From Datnioides undecimradiatus (lineage: Eukaryota; Chordata; Actinopteri; Lobotiformes; Datnioididae): a stretch of 64,000 nucleotides of DNA. Shown in pieces: positions 1-12,959 of this stretch. The stretch's first letter is position 1, and each line of letters begins with the position of its first letter. The DNA lies in the NCBI GenBank assembly GCA_008933995.1, contig WARS01000007.1:1552230-1616229 (forward strand). The letters are read 5' to 3'. Both the position numbers and the translations under genes were made by a program. The notes under the pieces were generated by a model that searched no databases, had not been told where the DNA came from, and saw only the letters and a list, made by a program, of their open reading frames with translations.

Positions 1-1835
1 AGAGGAATCCAACCTCACGCTGGAGAGGACGGTGTGGGTGCATCTGTATTGCGATGTGTGTCTTTTCCTGCATTTGAAAACGCTTCTGCCTGCATCTACT
101 GTATTAATGTGCGGGTCTCTCACACACGTTCGGCGCACAACAGCTTAGATCATCTCCTTGTTGAATCACCCTTAATAGCGCGTGTGAATCAGCACGGGCC
201 AACCATATGTCTCACTGCCTCTTCCTCTGCTGTCTCACACTAAGCTGTATCCCTGACAGATGGTCCAGCTGCACTTAACATGACCGTATTATTTTATCAT
301 GGACACTCTAAACTGCAGAATGACTCCTTCATCTTCAGGCAGCATACAAATGACTTTGGTCTCACAGAAGACTTGGAACCATTCCATGCAGTGTTCTTAG
401 GGAATATACTGGAAATCAGACCACATTTTAAACATGAATATGAGTAGTTTTTTAAGGTGTGCCACAGCAGAGTCCAACCTTTGCAAATTCCTTTTTCTCT
501 GATCCAGAAAACAAAAGAATTCAGCACTGAGGAAAAGCCACCTAATCTAATCCACCCAAGGACGCACAGAGTTGGGAAAAAGTGTGGAAAACCAATGGAT
601 TATGACTTTCAGCTCTGTGTATTGCACAAATGTGATGTGCTGAGTTGGACTGAACAGAACTGCAGAAGGTTAATGTAACACGCTCTCATTTGACCCTCTC
701 TCAGTCAGAAGTTCAGTAAACTCTTCATTTTAGTGATTTGTTCCCTTGGGTCAAGTTGGATGGATCTGACACATTTCAAGCAGAAGCCGGTGACTTCCTC
801 GCCTTGTTTCCAATGGGTTTGAGCAGGTTTACACTCCGCTTGTGCGCAAACAGAATCAAAACACTGCATTCCTCAGAGGAGCGCTGTGAGCCGCAGTCTG
901 AACTCAGAAATGCTGGAAAACCTTCAAGAAAAGTAAGAAATCGTTGCTGCAAAGACATTTTTTCCATGATGTAAAAAATCCGATTGGTCTCTTACTGCAG
1001 TGTCTTTGGTCACTTTAACCTTGCTGGGTTGATTGTTAGGGCTAACGTGAGCTCAGACTGTCACAGTATATGACTGATGCCTTATTATGTGGTAGCCAAG
1101 CAACATCAAGATGCTCCTCGCTGTCAAAAACACATCATTGTGATCGGGTCCACTGATTTTGTGTGCACTGACTCAATAGTCTCACCTATGTGACACCCTC
1201 CAGCACTCAGTATTATCACGGATGTTAATAGTGAGTGGTCTTGACGTTTATTTCAGATTATTCTGATTTTTATTTTCTTATTGTGAGCTCTAACCTTGTA
1301 GAGTCTAGCAGACTTTATATATTGCATCGCTCCCTACCTCCAGGACAGATGCCTCTTATTCCATTTGTTCTGAGGAGTCAGGCTTCGTTTCCTGCGGCCC
1401 ACTGGCCCCTCTGCCTCAGACACATCCGGCAGAGAACATCTGGGTGTTTTCATTAGACCCAGGGTGGCTTGGTCTAAAGAGGAGAGGAGAGGTCATTTTA
1501 ATACAAACGCATGGTGGGACATTAATTAAATCTAACATTGGTATAACACCATAAATCAACATTATTACTTAGTTTTATGACAGATTGAAGACAAAGATGC
1601 TTTACACGTGGATACAGATTATGTTAAACATAAACACACTGTGTAAAGAAAGAATAAAAGGGGATAGACCACAGCACTACGGAGCAACATCTGTTTGCAA
1701 ATGATGTCTCAGGAGCAGTAACTCACACTATATGTCCTCATATGCATACATATGTGTATTTTCAGGGGATTATGAGTAACTGTTTCAGCCATAAATCACA
1801 CATTCTCTGTGCCATATCCCTCTTACATACACAAT

Positions 1836-1852
1836 CACACACACACACACAC
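1836..1852. repeat. (CA)n microsatellite
   Basis: Uninterrupted CA dinucleotides of about 17 nt, lying 130 bp from a longer (GT)n tract on the same strand. The two could pair as a loose inverted repeat. Confidence 0.9.
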
Positions 1853-1983
1853 CACTGTGTTCTCTTAAAAGCCCTCATACACGGCATCACGCCCTCTACC
1901 CTCCACAGTATGTGTACTTGACGAAGACATGCGAGACATATGAAACAGAATGGTACCGTTTGTAGAAGAGACCTGTGGTGTAT

Positions 1984-1985
<2 letters not shown>

Positions 1986-2018
<33 letters not shown>
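1986..2018. repeat. (GT)n microsatellite
   Basis: 33 nt of perfect GT repeat. It accounts for the His-Thr-rich reading frames on the opposite strand here, which are artefacts. Confidence 0.95.
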
Positions 2019-2021
<3 letters not shown>

Positions 2022-2299
2022 ATGAAAGTATGTCCTGCATGTGTGTGAAATGATGTGTACGTGACTGTACGTACTGTACGTGAAGAAGAATAGCAGAGGG
2101 TATACAAATCAATATACTGTTATTCTGTTGCACACCGCTATTATGAATCACATAGTGTGCAGCGCTGTCAGTCTGTGTGTATGTGGGACAAGTCATTAGT
2201 ACGATCCAATACTAAAGAGCTGAAATTAATATTGCTGTTGAATGTTCTGAAGCCGTAATTTGTGTCTTTGTTGGTTGATTTACATTATATTGGATTATA

Positions 2300-2465
2300 G
2301 TGTCTCTCAGTCCTGGTCCTGGGGAGACCCTCATTCTCAGCTTATCATCGAGCTCTGCAAAGACCTGGATATGGGTCTGTTTATTTGAATCAGGTGTGTT
2401 GAAGAAGGGGAACATCTCCAGCATGCAGGGCAGGAGGGGGAAGGGGACCAGGACTGAGAAACAGT
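2300..2465. mobile_element. MITE-like element with perfect 15-bp inverted ends
   Basis: Positions 2305-2319 (TCTCAGTCCTGGTCC) are the exact reverse complement of 2445-2459, giving a unit of about 155 bp. The interior includes 'ATTTGAATCAGGTGTGTTG' and a 'CAGCATGCAGGGCAGG' stretch. From memory, this layout is typical of a widespread teleost non-autonomous DNA element whose ends read like 'cagtcctggtcctgg'. There is no coding capacity. It sits in mmp17 intron 2, 95 bp from the exon 2 donor. The inverted ends are seen directly; the family link is recalled. Confidence 0.8.
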
Positions 2466-2553
2466 GCTGTAGGCTCTATCTCAGTATCCAAAGCACCAAA
2501 TCTCCCACATAATCCTCTCCTTTCACCACAATCACACAGCCTCAGCCACATAC

Positions 2554-2686
2554 CGAAGACCCCGGTCTCCTTCAGCCCCCCGAACTTCTGCATGGCTTTG
2601 ATGGCCTTGGTCAGGGCCTCCTTGGTCTGGAGCTGACCAGTCACCGGGTCGGGGGGCGGGAGGTAGCCAAACTTACTCAGCCAGTC
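2554..2686 (-). CDS. mmp17: MT4-MMP-like matrix metalloproteinase, coding exon 2 (start of propeptide)
   Basis: Read on the minus strand, this 133-nt exon has a strong acceptor (pyrimidine-rich CTGTTTCTCTTCCAG before 2686) and a donor (GTATGT after 2554). It encodes 44 residues plus one base. The peptide opens DWLSKFGYLPPPDP, continues VTGQLQTKEALTKAIKAMQ and then KFGGLKETG. This is the N-terminal helix bundle of an MMP propeptide (peptidoglycan-binding-like fold). The order WLS-FGYLPP-DP-TGQLQT matches human MMP17 closely (WLSRFGYLPPADPTTGQLQT as I recall it) and other MT-MMPs less well. In a latent MMP this segment packs against the catalytic domain. The next codon should begin with the leftover G and encode Asp, as in the family. 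Cysteine switch, zinc site and hemopexin domain are outside the window. Joined in phase 0 to exon 1, it reads TGV|DWLS. The a or b paralogue cannot be decided here. Confidence 0.93.
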
Positions 2687-3604
2687 CTGGAAGAGAAACA
2701 GTAGACACATGAGTTCAAGAGTCATCCCAGGCATTTCAAGGACTCCAAGTATCCCAAAGCTGCAGAGGAGGTCTGACACCTGTTCATGTTTACTGTCTGT
2801 GAGTCTGCATGCACAAGTTTGGGGGGAGCTTTGAGTCTGAATGCACAGCTTGTACACATATTTCTTGAAAAGAGGCAAAATGAGCCACTTAAAGGAAAAG
2901 ACAGAAGGAAAAGGCAAAGCACAGGTGCAGCTGGAGCATTAACAATGGCTGCATCTCTTCTAGGTGTTCTAGTTGCAGGGGCGTGGTATCGGGCATGCAG
3001 GCTCACTGCTTACTGGGACACTAAATAGAGCACGGCCACAATGATCATTATTAGTAACAGCTGTTGTCTTCCTGTTGCTCCCAAGAACACACGGACACGT
3101 TAGACTTTAAACAAAAATCAATGCGCACTCCTGAGACACGAACATACCCGGTTAGATTTTGCAAAAGTGAGCTATTACAAATCTGAATTTATCATCAAGT
3201 GGCAAAGATCGCCACAGGTCTTTTTCACAGCAGGCATTTGAACCCACCGTGGCAGGAACAGCACAGGTGTTACTACCATTAACAATGGCTCTGTTTATTC
3301 ACGTGTCCCACTGCGATCATTAATGTGATTCTTTATGCACAAGCTTTTCATTCCGTGACTCGTTTAAAAGGTCTTCTGTAAGAAAGGCTCGATTCATCTG
3401 CTTCCTCCACGTGTTTCCAACACTGGACTGGTTTTGCCAACGCGTGTGACTGGTGCTGAGCACTGTTTCCTTTGGCTGCTGATACAGTTTGGGACCCTTG
3501 ATTCACATTCGACTTGTGCTGGTTTTATAGTGAAAACTGAAAGATTTATTTTCATTTCAAGTCCGTCCCCGTGCGTCCCATATACAGGAAAACCCACCGT
3601 CCTC

Positions 3605-3695
3605 CTTGCTCCAACTTGATCTAGTTGTTTCTCTTTGTGTCTCTCTTTCTTTCCTGCTGTCTCCCTTTGTCCTCCCTCTATCTCAGCCCCCCCCT
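3605..3695 (+). repeat. Pyrimidine-rich tract
   Basis: About 90 nt that is mostly C and T on the plus strand, ending in a run of C. It is low-complexity sequence, with no splice partner seen nearby. Confidence 0.5.
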
Positions 3696-6124
3696 GCCCA
3701 TGATCAGATAGCCGGCCTGACAAGTGTGTTTTTAATGGGTTTTTGATCAGCGCTCATCAGAGATGAGTGACACGGATCGATGGCGGGGCAACTGGTCTCT
3801 ATTGACAACACTGGGAAAATTCCATTAGCTAAATAATTGACTTTAGTTCTTACAAAGCTGTCTGCGGACTGATATTTACCCCCTCATCCTGGCAGCAGAT
3901 GGGAACAGTTTGCAGAATACAGATGACCCCATGATGTGTCATGATGAAAAGGCATCTGAACTGTTGTGGTTTGATAATGTGCAGAAGTAACTGAAGGTAA
4001 GAACGTGTGAATAACAACGTAAGACAATAATAAAGCTGAATTGTGTTTTTTATTAAAAAAGGAAGTACACACGTTTTATCTCTGTGCCCATTAACAGAAA
4101 GGGAGGGGGGGTCTCAAAGGGTCTTGTTCACTATAAGCACAAGGGCAGTGAATTCTATCGTGCCTCTGCTCTCTATGAAACATCAGTGGCTGTATTTATA
4201 CACACCATCTTTTATTGTAAGCTCCTGATAAATGTCCTCTTTTCATTTACTAATAAAACCGAGGTAACTGTCTAGATGATGATGTGCTTTTAGTATCTGC
4301 GCCCATGCCAGGTGGATGAAACCACCACAGCTCAGATATAAAAGGTAGGGGAGGGCCGGTTTATGGTGGAGGCACGCTTTAAGTATATGGTCACATGGGC
4401 GATATGTACAGGTAGTGTACTGTACGTGTGGGCCGGGTCAAAGGCATTGGCATTCTGGTGCGGGTTGTGCTGAGCTGGAGGTGCCAGCGAAGCACTTTAC
4501 GGTTCAAAAGGCGCCCGGGCCACTTTTCAGTGATTGAATGATAAGTCAGCAGGCTGAACGTTTTTTCTCCCACGTCAGTCACAGTTCAGGGTGAGCTACA
4601 GAATAACACCCCTGCAGCTGCTATACATTCGACATCTTACTCAAGGCCCAGCATGCTAACGCTTGAAGCCGTTCCCTTCAGATGGATGATTTCTCTTCAT
4701 CACTCAGCTACGGACGAAGAGAAATTTCTGCTGCGTGTGGTCCAGAAAATAAAAAAAAAGGACCACACGGATGTTCAGCCATGGTCTGCAGAAGGAAAAC
4801 AAAAGAGGAATACTATATATAATACTATAAAGACACTGTCTTTGTTGATTTTGAAACGGCAATAAAAGGCAAGGCAATATGCGTTGGACCTTTGACACAC
4901 CTAGAAATGCACTGGAACACGGAGGGACATACAAAATGAAAAAATGAAACAAACTTGGGTAAAAATAATAATGGGCAAAGACAACGGTTCCAAGGCAGCA
5001 GCTGTATTCTAATGGAAAAAAATCACTGCTCCTTTCTCACAAACAGACAATACAGCCTATAAAACAGCTGGAATTCAGCTGATAATCAGATTGGGTGGAA
5101 TTCAATTGAAACACTATTAAAAGGCAGGCTTTATAAGAAAGTTAAACATTAGCGCTAGGAAGACACTAAAGGCCACATTTGATTACACCGGCTTTCAAGA
5201 CAAACGGGAAAGGTAGTGTAAAGAAAGGGTAAACCTCCCGCTCTCATGCAGAGAGGGAAAACGCTGTATATGATGAAAGAGCTGAAGCCAAACACACAAC
5301 TTTATTCTCTCTAAATCTGTGATTAACAGCAGCATGAGGGGGCTGACGCAGATGGTTTAGTCTCCGGTCTTCTTTAATCATGCATTATTAAGACGGGCAG
5401 ACACAGAAAACAATGTTAAACACTCCAGTATTCCCATATTCTCGTACATCAAATGAGAGGAATGTATTCAGTAAACATCCTCCACCGAAAGACTGCTGCC
5501 GCGTCAGTGAGCGCCGCTTTTTGTGAACAATCAAACCTCCCTTTGTAGTAAGCTGCCGTGTTCCAGTTGCTCTGCTGTGGTCGGCATAAAAGTTTCCACG
5601 CTTTATGTTTCTTGTCCAAGTTGCAGAGCACGTCCAAAGAACTGACTCGACAAACAAGCAAACAACTGGCTCACAAACTTACAGGGGCTGGTGTCACGTT
5701 TACTCAAAAGGCTGTATGTGATGAAATGTAGAGGTAGGTCCGAACAGAGAAATAATTGCCCCTGACATGTTATTACTTTGTACAAGAAATGTAGAAAATG
5801 GACTTCTTACATCCAAACAACTCCTGTGTCTTTTTTTGCAACATTAAGCAAACAAAAGCTAATTTAGGAGAACACACCGGGCCAGGACAGAAACACCGAG
5901 GGTTTGTTGGATTTGCTTGGTTTTGTTAAATGTAGGAATCGATCCAACTGTCCTCAAGCTGCCCTGCAGACTAGCAGGGCCACTGTTTTCCACAATGTCA
6001 CACAGACATGCAGCCACGGTCTGCATCGTCTAGTCCACTTCTTCCGTCAGTTCGGTCCAGTTTCCATGTGCCTCTTGCCTCTTAGTATCTGATCTGGTCT
6101 TGTTTTCCTCAGCACTGACAGTCC

Positions 6125-6630
6125 CCGGGCAACAGCTTTGAGCTAAATCCTAATGTCAGCATGCTACCACGCTCATGATGAAAATGCTAACATGGTGATC
6201 TTTAGCAAGTATTGCAACATTTACCATGTTCACCCGTCTACTTTAGAGCTTTAGCATGCAAACATTTGCTATTTATCAGTAAACACCACTGCTGACACTG
6301 ATGAGAATGTCATTAGTTTTGTAGGCAATTAGTCATAAATGCAACACACTAGTGGCACTAGACGAGACGTGAGGAGATGACTGAAGGTATTCTAAGTCAT
6401 CCCAAAGGGGAACGTTAACGTGCGTACTGGATTGGACTTCAATGTATCCCATAGTTTGAGACTTTACACTATAAAAACAATGTCAGTCTAATGGCAGCGC
6501 TGCAGGAGATGTCAGGAGGATTCATCCTCTGTAGCACACTGCATGGCAATCCATTCAGCAGTGGAGACATTTCAGTCTGGATCAAAGTGATGGACTTGAC
6601 ACTGCCATCCCCAGAGGCAGACTAACATGA
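6125..6630 (+). repeat. Teleost dispersed repeat ('ATGCTAAC' family), long copy
   Basis: The first part has the hallmark blocks 'GAGCTAAATCCTAATGTCAGCATGCTA', 'ATGCTAACATGGTGATC', 'TTTACCATGTTCAC' and 'GAATGTCATTAGTTTTGTAGGCAATTAGTCAT'. The second part has 'TTCATCCTCT', 'CATGGCAATCCATTCA', 'GAGACATTTCAGTCTGGATCAAAGT' and 'CACTGCCATCCCCAGAG'. I recall these blocks in this order from a very common percomorph repeat of about 500 bp. There is no coding capacity. Family identity is from memory; the divergence suggests an old copy. Confidence 0.7.
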
Positions 6631-7187
6631 CTGAAGACACAATGGAAGAAATGCTCAAAAACTGTTAGTTAAGCGTTAACAGATATGACAGTTACAGTGC
6701 TGAAGTTATTTGGTAAGGTATATTTTTATCAGCAGTAGAGTCGCTCCAGAAATGAATGTCGTATTGAACGTTTTTGCAGTGAAAAATTTTTTTTTTTTTA
6801 AAAATCGCCCAATGCCAAAGTATTTAACAAAGCAGGAAATCAAGAGTGTGGAGACAGAAAAGTCGGGCGCTGAATGTTAAAACCTGTCATTGAACATAAT
6901 CTGGAGTTTTGCAGAATCATCCAAAATCAACCTTCTGCCAGGTAACAGTTGTTCTATTAGAAAGTGGTTTGTCATTGAGGTGTGCGTGGACACAGACGAA
7001 GGTCATCTCTCAAACTCTCTCATCTATCTAACTGACAGGACTGCGTTCTGCTCAGAAAGGTGACTCGAGAGCGTCCGCGTGTACGTGCGCGAGTGTGTGA
7101 AAGCAAATTAAAGTCAGAACTTAACCCCCACAAAACACTCACTTAGAAAAGACACACAATAGGGAAAAAGGTGTTTGTGTGGGGGCT

Positions 7188-7206
7188 GGGGGGGGGGGGG
7201 GGGGGG
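7188..7206 (+). repeat. Poly-G run
   Basis: 19 consecutive G residues directly after GGGGGCT. It may form a G-quadruplex-like structure and is prone to length error in assembly. Confidence 0.95.
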
Positions 7207-9171
7207 AGGACACAGTGGGAGACGGAGGGAGACCTCTGATGAAAAAGGGTTTCTTGAATCTTAAGATCTACTCATCCTCAAGGGAGTCTTCTGTTGTACA
7301 GCCTTGTAAACATCAAAACCAAACCACTGAGTATGATTTCACACACCACGAGAGAGCGACAGAGGCAGTGTGTAAATGTGAGTCACGCATGAGCTGCATG
7401 AATAACACTGGCCAAGAATAAAAAAAAAAAAGTAAATTGTATACTAGTGCTCCCCATGATTCATATTGGCCTTATTCCACCTGACCTTCCTGAAAATGGA
7501 GAAATGGTCTTTCAGGACAAGGTAGGACAGAGGGGGTGTGTGACAGGAAGTTGCAACTCCCCTGTGTGTTTTAATGGCAACTTTTATGAAGGCTCTAATC
7601 AATAAAGTGGGAGTGTTGTTGGTGGAGTCCATTGCCAGAATGGTTTTATAAGTTCCTGTGAGCACTCTGCTGCTTTTTTCCAGTGTAAAAACACGTTTCC
7701 TATTGTGGCATGAATTCAAGCTGACTGCAACTTTTTAACAGCCACTTTTCGATCCAACAAAGGCTGAAGTATTTGTACTGAAAGGACAGATTTCAAGGTT
7801 TGAGCATTCGGACTGAAGCTATCGATTCACCATATCTTAAATTTAATTAGACCACTGTGGAATTCATTAAGGAGAAATGATTGAAAAGTGAGAGAGTGTT
7901 TAGGTTTATAAAAAGGCGATTTCATAGTTTATTCTGGAGTTTGCAAAACAAAAGTCGGTTGGGTCTGTTTTAGAGAGTTTAATGATGAAAGTGCCAGCAG
8001 AATAATGGGTATTGATCAATAACGTTAAAGCCTATCCATTTATCGTGCATGTGTCAATAAAGGCTGGATTCTTTAGGAAGACTGAGAAGAGCGTGGGTAG
8101 CATGGAGGGACCAATCATCTTAACAGCATATTTTAATCAAGTGATGGATGGATTGCTTGACATAAGTAGATATATTAGGTCATCATGCAAAAAGGATAGC
8201 TTTACAGCCCAGCTGGGGTGGAGGATGTGGATGAGTGATATCTTGAGACTTTGCTAATGAGTCCAAGTAATTGCTCACTTGTTATATGGATGGCTTTGTT
8301 GTGTGGTCTGTCGGTCCAACAATGAGATGTTGATGTGCAATAAACAAAAGTAAAAATAAAATTTATGACCAAATGTTTGTTTTGATTTCATCCAAATTTC
8401 ATCCAGAAGTCCAGATGGAGCTGCAGTGTTAGTGGTGGGCTGTCAGACATTCAAAAACATGATACCAGATGCCATCAAACTGTTGTGGAACTGTGTCTAT
8501 AAAATACATAAACCGTACTTGGTTTAAATTTGGCAGCCATCCACCGCAAACATGGCCCCTTGTGCAGGGATACAACGCTCCAGGCGCTCCCGCCATGCTT
8601 GAGATGCTCCTTGGTATTTTTTTTTATCTAACCTTGCAAAGCACCACCCGCGATGTGCACTGGATGCCCTCTGAACCTCCGCTACTGCGCCAAAGTGGCA
8701 ACCCCCTCAGCTTGAATACAACGTTGGAGAAGTGACAGACTTTGCAACAGGCCAGGTGAGGAGCCATGATTGTGTTGGTGCTGTGACAATGTGTCAATGT
8801 GTGTGTTGTCAGTGCACTTTAAGCCCTCCATGATGTTAAACCAAAGCGCCACCACGCACAATTCCACGGACATTTGTGCTGAATTTCCTCCCTCAGATGC
8901 CTCAGAATGGTGGTCTGACTCTAGGGGATGAATTCATGGTGCACAACACCACAAATGCCAAAGAAATCACACCAACTTCCATCTTTGACACTGCAGCTTT
9001 ACCACCGCTGAAGCTGTTTGATCTCTGGGCCGTAGCTGGTGACGATCGTTCACATGAAGCCTGGGTTTGAGACTTTGAGATTTTGATGTTTCCTCTGTGC
9101 TGACGTTTGAGGTTCACAGTGACATGGCATGGTAATAAATGTGACTACAGCTAAGTCCGACTTTGCTGCCA

Positions 9172-9343
9172 TAATTAAGAATACTTTGGTGACCCCATGA
9201 CTTTTCCTTCGGTGCCACAGTTGTTCCCTCTGGAGGTTTTGAGGAAAATGTCTCCACAGCTATTAAATGCCTTGCCATGGCATTTTGCACACATGGCCAT
9301 GCCCCCCTGAGCATGAATTGTAATAACTTTGGTGATCTCGTTC
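9172..9343 (-). repeat. Fragment of the 'ATGCTAAC' teleost repeat, opposite orientation
   Basis: Blocks 'ACTTTGGTGACCCCATGACTTTTCCT', 'GGTGCCACAG', 'CTCCACAGCTATTAAATGCCTTGCCATGGCA' and 'GAGCATGAATTGTAATAACTTTGGTGATC' resemble the reverse complement of the central and distal part of the repeat at 6125-6630 and its known continuation. No coding content. Confidence 0.55.
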
Positions 9344-9776
9344 CTTATGCAATTCTTCCCTCCCTCGCTGACTCAGTGCTGCTCCTGCACATCCTGACAT
9401 GAGGTCAGGTCAGTGAACATGATTGGAATCAGTCTCCCACAAAACAGAGGAGAGGTGGTGGGAACGTAGCAGGGTGGGAAATGGGGTAGCTTGGAGAGAC
9501 AAAAGCGGTAAGTTAGGGGACACAAAGAAAAGGATGAACTTGTCAGCAGGTTGTCTTTACCGCTTACAGGTCAAGGAGTCAGGTGGACAAAAGTAGATCT
9601 AAGAGAACAGAGACTGACAGACAGACAAGGTAGGAATGGATGTGATGTGACCTGATGTGAAGATCGCAGTCGCAGACTACGTTCACAAACTTGCTTTTGG
9701 AATCTTAAAAATGTTGTTTATCTGCGGGATAAAGAGTTTAATAAAAGATTCAAACTCACTCTGCATTCATTGCGGG

Positions 9777-9794
9777 GTGTGTGTGTGTGTGTGT
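9777..9794. repeat. (GT)n microsatellite
   Basis: About 18 nt of perfect GT repeat. Confidence 0.9.
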
Positions 9795-10598
9795 AAAGTG
9801 CGGCTGTCAGACATGTTGCTGCTTTTTGTGGGATTTGTATCTGCCTATTAATGAGACACTTTGATCTCCCCCAGAAGTGAAGGAGTCTGGAAGAACTTCT
9901 GAAACAGCAGAACAAGATGAAAAATACACACAAAAGTCAATGTTTTAAACAACAATGGTTCAATGTGTTCAAAAAGAAAGATTTTGTAATATTAGTTATT
10001 AATAATAATGGATAGTAAACCGAATCGAACTTCTTATTTCTTTTTTAGGAGATATCCAAATCCCTGCAGTCATTTATGTGCCGACATACATGTGTGACTC
10101 TTCAAACATGATAGCGTTTTGATTGGTAAGCCAGTTATTCAATGATGCACAGGATTCAAAAGGATTTAGTAAAAGCAGCGATAGATTGTGATTATGCAAC
10201 ATCATATTTCGAATCGCTCTGTGCACTGCTTCACTAAGATGGCACACTGTCAATTACAAACTGCTTTTCACGGGGTGGCTGTAAAAGCACCCTGCTGCAA
10301 TATCGCAGGGAGGCTACCACATACCCGAAATACAACAGCCCTAACAGGTTAGTTCACGGCCATACAGCGTATAATTACTTATTCATCCTGCCTGGGATTT
10401 TAAGTATTAGTGCTACTGTCTTCTGGGTACAGAAAAACAGCATGTGCCCCAATTAAGGGCCAAACAGGCATTAGGCACCGGTAGAGGAAGTGCAATTTTG
10501 GCATGGTTCCTTTAGATGTGCTGCCATGGCGTTGTGTAAAAGGAACATGCGCTATGCTTTATTCACGGTATACACATCCACAATTTAATGAATTGAAT

Positions 10599-10972
10599 CC
10601 ATGGTGCTCAACCTGGGTGTCAATACCCCCAAAGGCTTGCTAGACACCCTACTGTGCCATTTATGCGTCCCTCTTTGGACTCTGAAGAAGGCTTTTAACT
10701 TGTGTTACCTTGAAATCTTCTTAAAGGTTGTATAGTAAAATATATATATAGTAAAATGAAAATGGTGGGGTCACTAGATCATTATCAAGATACAGTATGA
10801 AATAAGAAAATTCTGAAATACTGGAGAGCTTCAACTCTTCTGGCCCAAAAACTACTCAACTCAAACAATCTAAGCAGGGGACATCACTACACATCATGCA
10901 ACCTCTGAGCAACCAGACAATGCTTTGCTTCCCAAGACGTGGAAACCCAAAAAGGTTTGGAACCACTGCATG
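10599..10972. mobile_element. Possible MITE with degenerate inverted ends
   Basis: The left end reads 'CCATGGTGCTCAACCTGG' and the right end, reverse complemented, reads 'ATGCAGTGGTTCCAAACCTT'. This is the 'GTGGTTCCCAACCT' type of terminus found on many fish non-autonomous DNA elements. The interior of about 330 bp is AT-rich with no coding capacity. The ends are imperfect and the call is tentative. Confidence 0.4.
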
Positions 10973-12532
10973 AAAAGATATCGCCGCTCAGAAACATTAC
11001 TGGAACTAATGCAGTCATCAGTCCAGGTCTCAGCCATTTAACCATATCAGAAAATGCGAGGCAACAAGTAAGTCACCAGGGTGTGTAATGCAATTCTCAA
11101 TGAGCCTTAGATACCACTGCAAAGCAAATCCAGTTTGTATTTTATACACAGTTCTTCGTGAAAGGAGTCGAAAATCAATCCATACAACATTCACAGTTTT
11201 CTTCTGCTATAATTTAATAGTTCGCACATTACACGTGCATTTTCTAAGCTTCCAAGCCTCTCTCATATACTCACACAAATTGTCAGTGGGTATTAAAGTG
11301 GGTATTAGATCACTGCAGGTTTTGTTTGTTCTATTTCGTGCGACATTATCTGTGTAACAAAATTTGCTTGCTCTGAAATGCTGCGCCCTGGTCACTGTAA
11401 TCCTATTACCCAGTAAGTACTACAGCAGGTAAACAGCTACAGTAGACCTTTTCTTTTCGTTTTCTACAACCATTTCCTCAGTTTACTGTTGATGGACTCA
11501 CAGACTTTCCGTCCGCCTGTTTAGGCTTCGTTTGCTGGTGTGTTCTGATGAGAAATAAGAGTAATACTCATCGTGTAGATGACAAACTAGAAAACATGGT
11601 GTGAAAGCTGAGACAGAAAGACACCGGCGCCAATGAAGTGGACGAGAACCGCCTAATAACTGGCCTTGAACGGAGCATTCTGAATTTTAACTCAACTACA
11701 TTCCCTCAGCCTCCTGTTGCAGATTAAAGTCACTCTATCATCACGCAACACATCCTGCCAGATGGGACAAACTCTCCTCCAGATTTCCCAAAAGGTCAAA
11801 GATCACCTCTGCCAGCCCTTCAGCCTCTATGTGCATCTCACTTTGTCTCATCCTGCACGAGCTGGAGCCGGTCTGACAAAACCTCCCTCTGATTTTCCCC
11901 AATGAACAGCTGCTGAGTCCATTCCACCTCTGCCTTATTGACAAGGAATGAGTCACAGGGAGACGTTTAACCTCTCGACCTCACTGTCTCTTAAAGTTCG
12001 ATGAAGTAGCACTGGCCACTTTGGTGTTTACATTGTTGTTTAATGCCTCTGGGAGAAGGGCAGACCTTACAAAGGTTACGAAGCAGTAAAGCTCTAATAC
12101 AAAGCAGATCGAAAAGGGTTTGCATCGACTGCTGGATCACTGCAATCCTTCCTCCAGCAAATGTTTCCATGACTTTTTATACTAAAATATATATGATAAT
12201 TTCATAAATGCTCTACAAATACAACTGAGGAGTAAAACACTTTTCGGAACTCCATCACACAACTCATTCCTCACGGCACGGTGCACAGTGGAGTAATCTT
12301 TCCGAGCAGCTCTCCAGTGATCAAATGTTTAATTGCATGTACCCTTGGAGAGGAAGAGCCAATCAGAGAAGGATTTAACCTTCTGCTGCAGATCGTTCTG
12401 AGGTCAGATCCCAGGCCAAACGCTGACGTCTCATACTGATGCACAACATACATCATCTGCGTGAAATGCACCACGCTGTTAACTCCAGCGCAAACCCGTC
12501 TGCATTAATGGTAGATGGTCAGAGGAAGTCAG

Positions 12533-12790
12533 GTGACATAAAGACGGACAAAGTCTTCAAAGTGGATGTAGATGGATGAGTTAAACTGACACAGGTGTTT
12601 CACCCAGGAGAACCCATGATTGTGCCCCATGTGAAACCAACAGTCAACAGTAACTGACAGAAATAACTGATGATACATATGGAACTTAAATAATGAATGT
12701 AACTTATTCATTTTCACCCAAACCACCATCTGTTCCTTGACCTTACCAAGTAGTTTTGTTGCCTTAACCCATGTTAACCACATAATGTAA
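12533..12790 (-). repeat. Teleost dispersed repeat ('aaccaagtagttttgttgcct' family)
   Basis: The plus strand carries 'CCTTACCAAGTAGTTTTGTTGCCTTAACCCATGTTAACCA' near 12742-12781, preceded by 'CCCAAACCACCATCTGTTCCTTGACC'. On the minus strand, farther along, it reads 'TTCTCCTGGGTGAAACACCTGTGT' then 'CATCCATCTACATCCACTTTG'. I recall this block order from a common percomorph repeat. A shorter related piece lies at 60475-60550. No coding function. Confidence 0.65.
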
Positions 12791-12959
12791 TTTGCAGGAG
12801 GACAATACAGTGTACTGGGAATGAGAATGGGTTTATTTCTTATCCAGTTTTCATTTGTTTTTCAGTGTTCTTGGGTTTATTATTTAATTTCTGATAACTT
12901 TCTTCAGGAGCATTTGCTATAAACAAACTAAAGTTGTGTTTTCAGAGTTTTGTTTTTTT

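Larger units (their letters stand above)
1..2553 (-). other. mmp17: mmp17 intron 2, partial
   Basis: This is the sequence downstream of exon 2 in the gene's direction. It begins with the donor GTATGT (complement of 2548-2553) and runs off the left edge. I looked on the minus strand for the next MMP exon, which should carry a PRC cysteine-switch motif after a first codon completed by the single G left from exon 2, and did not find it. The segment contains (CA)n at 1836-1852, (GT)n at 1986-2018 and a MITE at 2300-2465. The rest shows no gene-like structure. Confidence 0.75.

Noticed and set aside
1762-2196. 144-codon frame rich in His-Thr
   Set aside because: It is driven by the (GT)n microsatellite and has no family signature.
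2390-2917. 175-codon open frame on the minus strand containing exon 2
   Set aside because: Only the 2554-2686 part is coding. The rest is intron and MITE read-through on both sides of clear splice sites.
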